A stretch of 64,000 bases of DNA from the NCBI GenBank assembly GCA_023101725.1, contig JALJCO010007871.1, forward strand, positions 1-64,000, written 5' to 3'. Every line of letters begins with the position of its first letter. Within the stretch, counting starts at the first letter, position 1. A program made the position numbers and the translations under genes. The notes beneath the pieces are model-generated. The model was not told where the DNA came from, did not search any database, and worked only from the letters and a program-made list of their open reading frames with translations. Shown here in pieces: positions 22,201-32,869 of this stretch. The stretch is from Atherinomorus stipes. Lineage: Eukaryota; Chordata; Actinopteri; Atheriniformes; Atherinidae.

Positions 22201-25056
22201 TTTAGGAGGGTAAAAGCTCAAATGTGTTTTAGCTCCTAAGCAGAGTGTCTGCCATTCTTTTCTCTTCACTGTTTCTTGTCATTTTTCTTCTTTGAAGGAT
22301 GTAGATGATGTCTTTTCCCCTACGTGCTTCTTAAGAGGTTTGAAAAGAGAGAGATTTAATTTTTCCATTAAACAATAGGTGCTTTGAAAATGAGACCAGG
22401 GTGTTGGTTTTAAACAAGCATTACAGTTTAAATGAATGGATAGGCATTTTTGTCTGTCTCCTTGTAAGAAAACGAATGTTACCCTTTTAAAGAGGAATCA
22501 CTTAATTGTACAAGACTAAGCATATCTTCAAAGGTAATGTTTATCGTTCAAGTTCATGGTTAAGTGATGTAATATCAATACACAGTACATCCTGCACCAT
22601 TCACATCAGTTCTGTTTTCTTTCCATTTAAAGGTTTTAGCTATCCATCACTGTAAATGATTACACTGTAAATGTAAATAATTTATGTAAACAATTTTCAT
22701 ATTGCTCAAATCACTTGTGTCATTTCAGCTTTCTTCTTGTGTCTCCATTTTCCTGCTTGTGACCTGAAATTGTTCAGTGCAAAGTATTTTGAAGGGTGCC
22801 CTAAGTCCATAAATGTACCCAGAGGAGTGAGAATAAAGGTGAGAGGTGGTTTGTCTAAAATATGAGTGAGGATACACCATTCTTTGGGGAAGTTTCCTGA
22901 GCACATTGTATAGTTTAATGCATTATCAGACACAAAAAAAATCTAATATGGTTTTAGTATTTCAAATAAAGAATGGTTAGATGATGTGTTTTATTTAGTT
23001 TACTTTAATTAAAAATGGCATCTGTAAAATGGGACAAGGGTATAGAATAATTTAGATTTGGATTTGTTTGTTTTAGATAGACATTTTAGTATTCCAACAT
23101 GACCACTTAGAAAATTCTTTTAAGGTTGAACCTCTAAATCTGTAATGTTGTTAAATGAATGAAGTGATTATAAAGATATAACTCCTCATCAGGTGGGTGC
23201 AATAGAACAAATATCAATGCATTGTTTTTTGTGTGGTTTTTTTTTTTTTTTCAATGTCAAAAATCAGAGAGAATGTGTTGGAGTAAATTTGTTTTTACTG
23301 ATGTGATTCTAATTTCAAATCTCACTTTTCTTGAGAATTAATACTTCTTGCTTTGCCTTTTAAATCAAAATATGTACCGTAGACACTGGTTGCTAAAGGC
23401 ACATGTTTATGAACTGCCATGGCACATTTAATAAAAAAGTAACACAAGACCAAACAACATTTCATAATCAGTAAAGCTCTTACTGACATGTACTGTAGTA
23501 GCAACACTGTTTCAATTCAACTGTACTGCCCTTAAGAAAACTTTGCTTTCCCAAACTGTAAATATAATTTTGTAATAAAAACAACATTAAATCATTAAAT
23601 CTTGTTAATGAAATACTGTTATTCCCCCCCTCTTTTTTTTTTTGAGGTTTCCTTGAAAAGCTGCAGTACCCTGAAAAAGTAACTTTTTTAAAAGCATTGA
23701 AATTCTAATCAGATTAGACAGCAATTGAAACAGTGCAGTCTTGGATAGGTTTCGCTCAGAGATGCTTTTGAGAAACTGTATTGAGACAATTAATATTCTC
23801 CTCAAAGAGGACCAGAGACCATTGAAACAAATTATGATAAATAGAAAATTAAGTGTTTTTGCTACGTCAAAGCGCATGCACGACATTTATATTGAACCCA
23901 TTTAGCTTCTGCTTACTTTAAAAAATGCTGTGGTGCAGACAATAAAATGGCCAGGTGTGGGACAGTTAAACTAACGGCCATTTTTTCAGGAGTCATTAAT
24001 TTTCTGAACATCTATCTACAAAAAAAAAAAAAAAAATCCAATTGCTTGAGCAGTCTATTCTCTCCTAATGTTTATGTATATCTTATTTAATGTGAATGCC
24101 ATATATATGAGCTTATTATTCACTCACTGACATGTTTAACTGCTGTATCTGTTCACTACTAAGGCTTGCTAAAGTTATAATAAGATCCATTACATGTAAC
24201 CTGAACCATACTGAATCACAGAATCTTGTACTTTGGTGTATTGCCTGCAAAATGTATGTAATTTTCACAGACTTTACATTTAATTTACATTCATTTTAAC
24301 ATTGAACCATCAGCCAATAACTGTTGATGAGCAACACTAATACTTGACAAGTCAAACCTCCACTTGTGAGAAAATTTGGACATTCACTAGTAGCTCTGAA
24401 TCAGAATCCAGTTTAAATTTCTGCTCATACAGTAAATGTCATCATTGTTTAAAAAGACTTAAAATTCCAATATTTTGATTTTGTGCTCTTATGTGTTAAT
24501 TTAACACCCTCATGAAGAACAAGTGGTTGAAATAAGGACAAAAATTATATGAAATGAACCATAAGTCATGCGTCAGATAGCAACATTTTCCTCAGTTAAG
24601 CACTTAAGGAGAACTCTGAAATAGTCCCTTGGATAGTTTACTCCATTATCATCAAGATGCCACATAATGAAAATACAGTAGGTGTAAAGCAACACTCAAC
24701 TTAATGGTCCAATGCTGATGCTCTAATTGTGAAAGTAATATCTTAAAAGCTGGAGAAGTCTCTTATTAAAAATCAATACATATCACTCCCAACAAATGTC
24801 TCATCTGGCATGATTTCTGTGGAACAGTTGCCATATATCAGGAGACGCTGTATGGCTGAGGTTGAAGCCAAGAGAAATATATGTTTGGGTGCAGTGGGAG
24901 TTTTGTTTTGTTTTTTGTTTTTTTAGATTTAACTGGGGAAAAAAAGCTGTTTTTTTTTTTTAGAGGCATTGGGGTATTTTAACATGTTGATCATTCACTG
25001 GCTGGCCGACTTAGATGGGGTTCCTTGATGACTGAAATTTCACAGGCTACTCGAGC
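22201..25056. other. Intergenic, nothing recognised
   Basis: About 2.9 kb of ordinary AT-rich sequence with several homopolymers (for example 23238-23251, 24020-24036). Frames at 22706-22933, 23322-23507 and 23605-23886 are short and without family similarity. No repeat boundaries seen. Confidence 0.5.
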
Positions 25057-25332
25057 TGTGCAATTAATCAACACGTGATCGTGATTTCGATTTTCATGTC
25101 AAACGATACCCAAACTTATAGAATCGAGTTGAAACGACTTATTTACCATTTGTCTTTACACAAATTCTAAAAGAGGCAGTCTGCCATGTATGCACAATAC
25201 ATTCCCTTTCCCTGCTATACAACCTACATCTCTAGGTTAGGGGCGGGCAACTCCTGTCTTGGAGGGCCAGCATCCTGCAGGTGTTAGGAGTTTCCCTACT
25301 GCAACACACCTTACGACTCGTGCTGAGCTTGA
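25057..25332. mobile_element. Two small MITE fragments
   Basis: 25057-25150 contains GCTGTGCAATTAATCAACACGT and GATTTCGATTTTCATGTCAAACGAT, the first part of a common teleost hAT MITE. 25233-25332 (GGGGCGGGCAACTCC…GGAGGGCCAGCATCCTGCAGG…) is the start of another common teleost MITE. Neither has its second end nor a target duplication. Overlapping frames at 25237-25507 are chance. Confidence 0.5.
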
Positions 25333-25609
25333 CATCAAGAGGCTCACTCGGTTTGACTCTGTCTGTCTACCGTCTGACTTCATGGTCAGACGAGAGCTGC
25401 GTGAATCGTCAGGGGCGGAACATGAAAGCAGCACATCTCACCTGGAGAAGTTCGCCAACGTGAAGACTGCAAGGATGGTGGGTCTCGCTGCATTTGCCTT
25501 TATTTAAGTTACTGAATGCCGTGCAGATCTGGTCGAGTCTAATTTCAGCGTACAACAACAATCTGGTAAATGTCCAACCTCAAATATACAAAACTTTAAT
25601 GCTTTGCCT

Positions 25610-27590
25610 TAGGAATTTAAAGAAAAAAAAAAAAAAGGAAAATTTTTTTTTTTTTTAAGAGGGGGAAAAAAAAAAATATAAAAAAACCCTCCAAAAAAAT
25701 AATTATATGGTTAATTAATAAAATAAACTTAGATTTTCACACTTTTTTAAAAAATTTTTTCTTTTTTATAATATAATAATATAATTTTATTAAATTAATC
25801 TTTCTGTGGGAAGAATACTGGAAAAAAAAGGGTTAAAAATAAAAGGGAGTTTCTTGTAAAAAAAAAGAGAAAAAAAAAAAAAAAGAAAAAAAAAAAAAAA
25901 TGAGAGGGTAAGAAAGGGATAAAAAAACAAAATAAAAAAAATAATTTTTTTCACAAATAAAGGGATAAAGGGGAATTGAAAAATTGAATAAAAAAAAAAT
26001 ATATATATATAGGGAAGAAATATGGGCGAAAAAATGTGTGATTTATTTGAAGAAAAAAAATCATCTACAAATTTTAAAGAAAACAAAAAAAACAAAAATG
26101 AAAAAAACATCGGGAATAAATAGAAATCCCAACCAAAAAAAGGGAGATGGAAAAGAAAGAGGAAAAAAATAAAGGGGGGAATCAGGGAGAAGAGGGAAGA
26201 CAATAAGAAATAGTTGAGGATTAATTAATGAACGAACTAATGAAGACAGAAGATCAAGGATAATGAAAAATTGAATGCATTCCAGGAGACAATAAACCCA
26301 ACAAAAACAATCACTACCAACGAAGGAAATCAGAAAATAACAAAAGAAAAAACCAGAATAACCAAGAATAAAAACTGATGGAGTGGGGAAACCAAAGAGA
26401 AACTCATAAGGGGATTATCACTTTACTTTTGGAAATACGGTAAAACAAGTTAGAGGGCCACTTCCGGCCCAGTTAATGTCCCAGATTTACTTAGAAGAAA
26501 ACGAGAATAAAAAAACCTAATTAAAATATACGGAATAAAAAAAGAAAGAAAAAAAGAAGAAAGGATCAAAGGGAACGGAGTAAAGAAAAAATAAAAAAAA
26601 AAAAAAAATTGTTGGGGCGGGGGGGGAAAAGCAATGGCATGATAGCAAGAGATTAATACGAGTAAATAATTATGTAATAAAAAACACATAAAAATAAAAA
26701 TACCGTCCCCCAAAAAGGGAGGAAAAAAGGGGAGCGAAAAGAAGGAGCAAATCATGGTATTAAATTCAAAAATAAAAATAAACTTAGCAAGTAAAAAATA
26801 TCAAAGAAACAGCATCTAAACTTATAAAACGTAAAAAATCGAATAACAGATAATAACAAAAAAAAGAAAGATAAGAGAAAAGAGGAAAAAAGGAGAAAAA
26901 TCAAAATGAAAAGAGAAAGGTAAAAAAAAAAAAAACAAAAATTATAGTGCAATCAACTGAAGTATGGGATAGAATAACTGCAAGAGGTCAATTAGGGCGG
27001 AAAACACAAAAAATCGAAAACATATGCTCATTAAGAATTCTCAGATGGGAAATGAAGACAGAATAAAATCAGTTTGATTTGAAAATGTAAGTAAAATTAA
27101 ACTCCGTGCCGATGGGGAAGGAAGTGTGCGACTGCGGGGAAGAGAAATATAATATATAAAAATAATTTTCAAAACGGCTCGCATGCCATCGACAAAATTT
27201 GATCCAGATAATTAACATAATAATAGAAAATATAAAATTAAATATAAAAAAAAAAAGGGAAAAGGGAAATAAAATGGAAACGGAATGATAAGTATATGAG
27301 TGCATGGGCAGTAATTAGAAGAGATAATGAGAGGTAAAATGAAGAAGGGGAGAATTAGAAAAATTATAAAAAATATAAAGATATAAAAGAAAGAATTAAA
27401 AATAATTTCAAAAATATAATAAAAAATTACATAAAATCAGAGCAAAAAGATAAAGGAAAAAAAAAGAAAGAAATAAAAAAGGAAAAAAAAGAAAAAAAAA
27501 ACGAAGAAAAACTAGAATCTTCTCAAGGAAATACTTTGGGGAAAAAATTGGGGGAAAAAAGGAGAGAAATTTTTTTTTTTTTTCTTCCAA
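25610..27590. repeat. 2-kb purine-rich, low-complexity stretch (probable assembly problem)
   Basis: Almost 2 kb in which the plus strand is strongly biased to A and G, full of A-runs of varied length and lacking any period. It begins and ends abruptly at runs (A14 near 25622 and T14 near 27571). Minus-strand frames here (25790-26203, 26450-26755, 26752-26952, 27408-27590) translate to Phe/Leu/Ser-rich strings that only mirror the composition. I annotate no gene. Confidence 0.7.
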
Positions 27591-27654
27591 CCATACCTAT
27601 GTCAGTTGGTAGTAGTGCACATTAAGGTGTGCAGGTAGCAAGAGTGGGAAAACG

Positions 27655-27885
27655 GCAGAATGGGCTTTATGCATGACTCCACTACTTCCTGAACTTAAGG
27701 TAGCTCCTTTGTTTCCTGTCTTTCATTACAGGACCAACTGATTACTCCAGGTGTGTCTGGCCAGTTACTGAGATCAGACACACCTGGGTTAATCAGTTCG
27801 TCCAGTAATGAAAGACAGGAAACAAAGGAGCTGCCTTAACTTCAGGAAGTAGTGGAGCTAAGCATAGAGCGCATTGGGACAGTGA
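27655..27885. mobile_element. Foldback (palindromic) MITE
   Basis: Two arms of about 105-110 bp match as inverted repeats around a short spacer near 27760-27773. CTCCACTACTTCCTGAACTT on the left pairs with AAGTTCAGGAAGTAGTGGAG on the right with about one mismatch, and the match runs through CTCCTTTGTTTCCTGTCTTTC to CAGGTGTGTCTG. The RNA or single strand would form a long hairpin. Outer limits fade gradually and no target duplication is assigned. Confidence 0.75.
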
Positions 27886-28284
27886 TAATTCTACCATCAA
27901 CTTCCACAACGTCATTTCCTGTTGTTTTCAGCTGTAAACTCAGCCTTATTTTCAGAACTTAACTGAATAAAGCTGAGTCGTTAAAATGTTCTTGTGCAAT
28001 ATATGTTGTAAAATCCACACATTTTTAATTGATAAATAAATTAATTACTGAGATAATTCATGTACGGTGGCTGTATAATTTCAACTGGGTAAAAAACTGT
28101 TTTGTTTTGTTGCTTGTTTTTTTCATTCTAAACTAAATGTACAATAATGATTAAATCGTCTGCTTTGTGACTATTATTATTAGCACAGAAACCCCTCAGA
28201 TGTCCACATGTTCATAAAGACACGTATGTTAGGTAAACAGGTCTCAATGGGACTTAACCTGTGTAAATAAAGTTTAAATAAAAA
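27886..28284. other. Intergenic with a LINE-like 3' tail at its end
   Basis: Mostly unrecognised. The last 50 bp, GTCTCAATGGGACTTAACC…GTAAATAAAGTTTAAATAAA, resemble the 3' tail of teleost LINEs (plus strand). No coding sequence is attached. Confidence 0.45.
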
Positions 28285-28292
28285 ATGAATAT

Positions 28293-28642
28293 TAGAGATG
28301 CACCGATCTGATACCCGGATCGGATATCGGCTCCGATACTGACAAATTAGCTGGATATCGGATGAATGAAACTGATCCAGTCATTTCTGTTTTTATTAGT
28401 ATCATAATAAATCTACCCTTTGCTGTTTGTTAATAGACAAAATGAAGTACAACTATATCTGTGTTAATTTTTTACCTTTCTTTAAACAAGGCTAAAAGTT
28501 GATGTCAAGCCTGATGCCTTCACTCAAATGTTAAGGTATACAGCTCATTGATTCAAAGGTAGTATCCGATCGGTATCGGGTATCGGCCAATGCGCTCATC
28601 CCAGATATTGGTATCAGAAAAAACTAGATCGGTGCATCCCTA
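28293..28642. mobile_element. 350-bp hAT MITE, same terminal family as 9170-10281
   Basis: Ends are TAGAGATGCACCGATCTG and TAGGGATGCACCGATCTAG (complement of the right end). The flanking 8-bp duplication is ATGAATAT (28285-28292) and ATAAATAT (28643-28650), one mismatch. GGATCGGATATCGG and CGATCGGTATCGG words repeat inside. Non-coding. Confidence 0.88.
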
Positions 28643-28889
28643 ATAAATATAGCTACTTTTATCAGTGAACTAGTAACTTTCAGATATTTAAAGCATATTT
28701 CCAAGTAACAGGGCAAACTTCAGTAATTATTTCACATACAGTTTAATATCAGATGAATTGTTTCAATATTTTCTGAAAAGACTTTTTTTTACCATGGGCA
28801 GGAGCACAATAACCAAACATAGCCATTTTCCTTATTTATGGTTCAAAACATCACACACTGCAATGAACTGTGGGCAATATTGTTAAGCA

Positions 28890-29691
28890 AAGTCAGCAGG
28901 GATGATGACTTTGCCAAGTGTTGATTGAAGGCACACAGGGTGTGGGCCCAACGTCGACTCTGGAGAAATGGAACACACTACGCACTTGAACCCACTTTAA
29001 CAGGGTTCTTAGGTTGACACCAAGTGACCTCTGACAAGGAAAAATAAAGCCACTTCCAGGTTGCCAAAAGTTGTAGTTCACCCCTTATCTGCTAGGGGCT
29101 GGCTACAAAACAGAGCAAACCCCCATAGACTCCCGTGTTAAAAAGTCCAACTTCACAGCAGAAATAAACATTCAAAAATCATTCCAAAAATCCTTTTAGG
29201 TTTACTTGGTCAAATTTTCATGTCATGTTTTTTTTTTTTTTTTTTATAACCTATCAATTTCGATGTTATCTTGACATCACACATGATCAGGGGCATGTCC
29301 TTCTGACTGACAGGCAGCAGACCAGATGCTGGCCTGCCAGACGGTAGTTACCATTTGTCTTCCTGTTTCTTCTCAGGAAGGCCCCAGCCTGTTTCAGCGT
29401 AGTACAACAGGGGTTTTTAGCCAACTCCAAGCATGCCTTGCCTTTAGCCCACTATTTAGGGGCTAATCCTGTAGGTTTCCAGTGAGCTCGGTTAGCATTT
29501 AGTCCAGAATACATTGGCTGTCAATCATTTGCCCCGAGGCCACTCTTTGCCCATTTTGCGTATTCTCTGGGAGTGATTACACACGCGGCATGGCAAAGAC
29601 AGCAACAGTGGCAACGCCCGAATGGCTTATTTTTAGCTCATCAGAAACCAACGGGTGACTTGAGTGGAAGGTTTGTCCCTCTTTATTTATG
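28890..29691. repeat. Unclassified teleost interspersed repeat, left part
   Basis: The sequence contains CTTCCAGGTTGCCAAAAGTT, GCTAGGGGCTGGCTACAAA and AAAAAGTCCAACTTCACAGC, which I recognise as wording of a widespread teleost repeat. It appears to continue on the other side of the next element, starting with GAGACTTCAAAAACAAATTA (30442). I cannot assign a class. A T-run of 24 lies at about 29230-29247. Confidence 0.45.
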
Positions 29692-29705
29692 ATTGAGACT
29701 TCAAA

Positions 29706-30439
29706 GTGATGATAATTCAATATCAATATATATTGATCGATAGAGGTTTTTTCAATATAAAAAAAAGAGGGTCAATAAAAGTTCAATAAAGAAGCACAGT
29801 TTTCTGCTGTAGCCTATCAGGTAGTATGATACTACGTCACTCCTTCCACCAAACCAATCACAAACACAGACCCAGGCAAAGACTGAATTGGAATTCAGTG
29901 TTATGCTCCTTTCAGACTTCCACTGGAAAGCGGTAATATTGCGAACTCTGTCCTTTATAATGCTGCATTCAGACATGCATACTGGTCTTTTACTTCAGAT
30001 GTAGCGGACATGTACCGGCTGCTCTACATGTCACAAGAGTGGAAATGTTGCGGCACGTCGTTTTGGCTGGCACAAGAAAATGTTCTGGACAGAGTTGAAG
30101 GGAGAGCGGGGCTGTGCTGACTTTTCTGCAACATTTCCTGATGTATGAAAGCGCCGGGACACAATAAGTCTGCAAGGAAGCAACATGTTTGAAAAGACAA
30201 GTCTGTTTAAAGAGCGGATGGACTTTACACGCTCATGTTCCACAATGCAAGTCTGAAAACGGCTTTAATTTGATCTTTATTAAAAGTAGGTAATTCAGCA
30301 AAAGCTTACAGGGCCACGATGCACCTAAAATAGCTTTTAATTTGATAATGGCCTTTTTTTTTTTCTTGATAAATATCGATATCGATCGATATAGATTTTT
30401 TTTAATCGATAATCTTTTTTTCTATATCGTCCAGCCCTA
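29706..30439. mobile_element. hAT-like MITE with CGATAT-rich ends, flanked by a 14-bp direct repeat
   Basis: The right end (complement TAGGGCTGGACGATATAG) and inner ATCGATCGATAT words are those of a common teleost hAT MITE. The left end is not a matching TAGGGCTGG but begins near GTGATGATAATTCAATATC. The flanks share ATTGAGACTTCAAA (29692-29705 and 30440-30453), which is longer than the 8-bp duplication hAT makes. Either the left terminus was lost and the similarity is partly chance, or another mechanism made the flanking repeat. Confidence 0.6.
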
Positions 30440-30453
30440 ATTGAGACTTCAAA

Positions 30454-31450
30454 AACAAATTACAAAAGCATGCACATATGGATTTAATGTGTTGGCTGAC
30501 AAAAGCAGAAGTTTGAAAAATCCAAAAAGTTCAAAACGTTAAGCATATTTATTCTACCTACCAATCTATTGGGAGATACCAATCTAAGGGAGATAAAGAA
30601 AAATATTATCTTCTTACAATTTGTGTACTCTTGTGAGACTTGTGAGGCACACCTTTTTGCAGGACTGGGCTGCCAGCTATCACCCGTCATTCAAAACCAA
30701 ACTTGAGCACTAATTACAGTTAGGCAGAGTCGCAGGTAATAGCGTGTGGGATTAGATTGGTTGCCCTAATCAATAGGGCAGGTCTTACCTAATATTTTCC
30801 AGCCAGGGAGTAGACACCAGGGAGGTGAGAGTGGACAAAGAAGAGCGGAAAGTGACATGTTGCTGAGAGCGCAACTCTTTCACTTAGTCTTTGATGGACT
30901 ATGAATGAAATTCACCTCACTCACAATTATGCCATGTAATGGAAACTATGGGCTATCTTGTCAACAAAAATTCTTTGGAAAATGGACATGCTGCAGGTTT
31001 TTAGTGCTGAAGCTCAGAGTTTGCACGAAGATCCAGTCGCCATCATTTTTTGCTGTGCCACAAGATTTATTTTACAAAGTCTTTACAGCAGGTCAAACAC
31101 ATGAAATTAACACCCCCATCAAATGGTTACCAGCTGAGAACAAAAGATATTTTGACAACACTGCAATTAAAACTGTGTGAAGCAATATCTCTGACCCTGT
31201 GACAAAGTGATTGAAATAGCTAACTAAAGAAGACAAAGAGCCAAAAAGTTGATTCAATTAATTGACTTCAATCTGCTGGTTTAGTGTTTTTCTCAATTAA
31301 AAATGCCCAGATAAACTTTTGTGTACATACAGTAAATGTAGATGAGGTATGATCGTAGCAATGCGTCAATGAATCTGATAAAGCATCAATACTCAACTGT
31401 CTAACGAAAGGGTAAGAAAATCTTGTTTTTTAACATTTCTAAATCTGTCC
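30454..31450. other. Intergenic, nothing recognised
   Basis: No recognisable gene. The first part may be the continuation of the repeat cut by the preceding MITE. The frame at 30905-31180 (91 codons) has no family similarity. Confidence 0.45.
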
Positions 31451-31596
31451 TATCAGGATATTTTTCTTTTTATAAGACAACTTGAAACTGGTCTTACCTC
31501 GCTGACAGCTCTGAAGAAGGCTGAAGTGACAGCTGAAACTGTCAGCGAGATAAGACCAGATTCAAGTTGTCTTATAAAAAGAAAAGTTTCCTGATC
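31451..31596. mobile_element. 146-bp foldback (palindromic) element
   Basis: Arms 31451-31507 and 31539-31596 are inverted copies: CTTTTTATAAGACAACTTGAA pairs with TTCAAGTTGTCTTATAAAAAG, then CTGGTCTTACCTCGCTGACAG with CTGTCAGCGAGATAAGACCAG. The 31-bp loop contains CTGAAGAAGGCTGAAGTGAC. Non-coding; no target duplication assigned. Confidence 0.75.
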
Positions 31597-32263
31597 TATC
31601 AAACTAAACTGACAAAATTACCATTATCAATGAGTTTCTAAATTTGTGCAATGCAACATGCCAGATGTAATATATCGGCTAGCAAATTCAGGTTATGCCT
31701 CTAGAGACGCATTCATGTGTCACTACAGCTGTTAATAACCCAATATATGTTTTATTTCTTTAATCTTATTTATATATCGTTGCAGTCCAAAGCAAAAAAA
31801 AAAAACCTCTATGAAACTCCTTTATGATGTATGAAAAGAAACAGGGAATGATCTAAATGTTCTGAGAGCATTACCATAACTCTTTCACTTGCTTTCATAA
31901 AAGGTACAAACATGAAATAGAGGTGGGAGAATCTCCCTCTCCCTCTGACAGAGTTTGCAGAGTAGTATGGATGGTCATGTCAATACAAGGGGCTCCTTGT
32001 TTTATAGCCATAACAGCTCCCATCCATCCTTGCTTTACAGGTTATTGATCACAGCAGGCTCAACATCATGTGAATTCTATTTGTGCCATTGACCATGATG
32101 CATTGTAAAAACATAAGTGCCTATTAAATCTTTTCTTTGAGCTCAAGAAAAACTTGTATGGCTTTTCTAGTATCCTCATTACCACCTTTTTACCTTTAAT
32201 CTAAAGGATTAAAAAATCAGAGATATCTATGGTAGAGTGGATTACAGATTTAATTCATAACAC

Positions 32264-32268
32264 TGTGT

Positions 32269-32331
<63 letters not shown>

Positions 32332-32337
32332 GGGGGG
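32264..32337. repeat. (GT)n interrupted by poly-G
   Basis: GT repeat, a run of 17 G, then GT again and a G7. Length calls in such tracts are usually unreliable. Confidence 0.9.
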
Positions 32338-32689
32338 GCACCTAATTTTCCTAGATCTAATTTTAGTGTACTTAATATAAGTAATCTAGATCACTTTTTG
32401 GATTGCACACATAAGACATTTTCTTTGATTTAATTTTTGTTTAGATCCCTTTTAGCCAGATTAGCAAATCTTTTCAAGAGTCTTACATAAGAATGTCACT
32501 TTAATACCGCTTGAAAACAAAGAATAAAAGTAATAACATAAAACAGAAGCTAACCAACTTGACAAACACACCGGAGAACAACAAAACATTACAGCAACAA
32601 TTAGATTCAGACACATAAGCCAATAAAACCATTCTCATATAATTAGACACCTCCAAGATGCGAGGGAGGCAAGGCATCTTTCTCTTTTA

Positions 32690-32866
32690 CGAAGAATTTT
32701 TCATGAACCTTTTACCTGAATATTGTTTGAAAGGAAAGAGGTCAGAAAGAGATATGAGTGGGAATGACATGCCCCATGTCAGGACTCAAACCAGGGCTAG
32801 CTGGATCAAGGAGCTTCAGCTTCTGCATATGGGGCAACAGCACAAGCAGTTGAGCTACCCATCACT
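32690..32866 (-). mobile_element. tRNA-derived SINE, minus strand
   Basis: On the minus strand a tRNA-like head shows an A box (TAGCTCAACTGC, 32847-32858) and a B box (GGTTTGAGTCC, 32782-32792) 54 bp apart, as in RNA polymerase III internal promoters. A tRNA-unrelated body with CATGTCATTCCCACTC follows, as in common teleost SINEs. The head is longer than a tRNA and diverged, so it is not a working tRNA gene. The 3' limit is estimated. Confidence 0.75.
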
Positions 32867-32869
32867 CCT

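Noticed and set aside
25790..27590. Phe/Leu/Ser-rich membrane-protein-like frames on the minus strand
   Set aside because: They exist only because the plus strand is A/G-rich; no stable motif, no start context, no splice structure.
32782..32858. tRNA gene on the minus strand
   Set aside because: A and B boxes are present but the cloverleaf is not, spacing is too long, and a SINE body follows.
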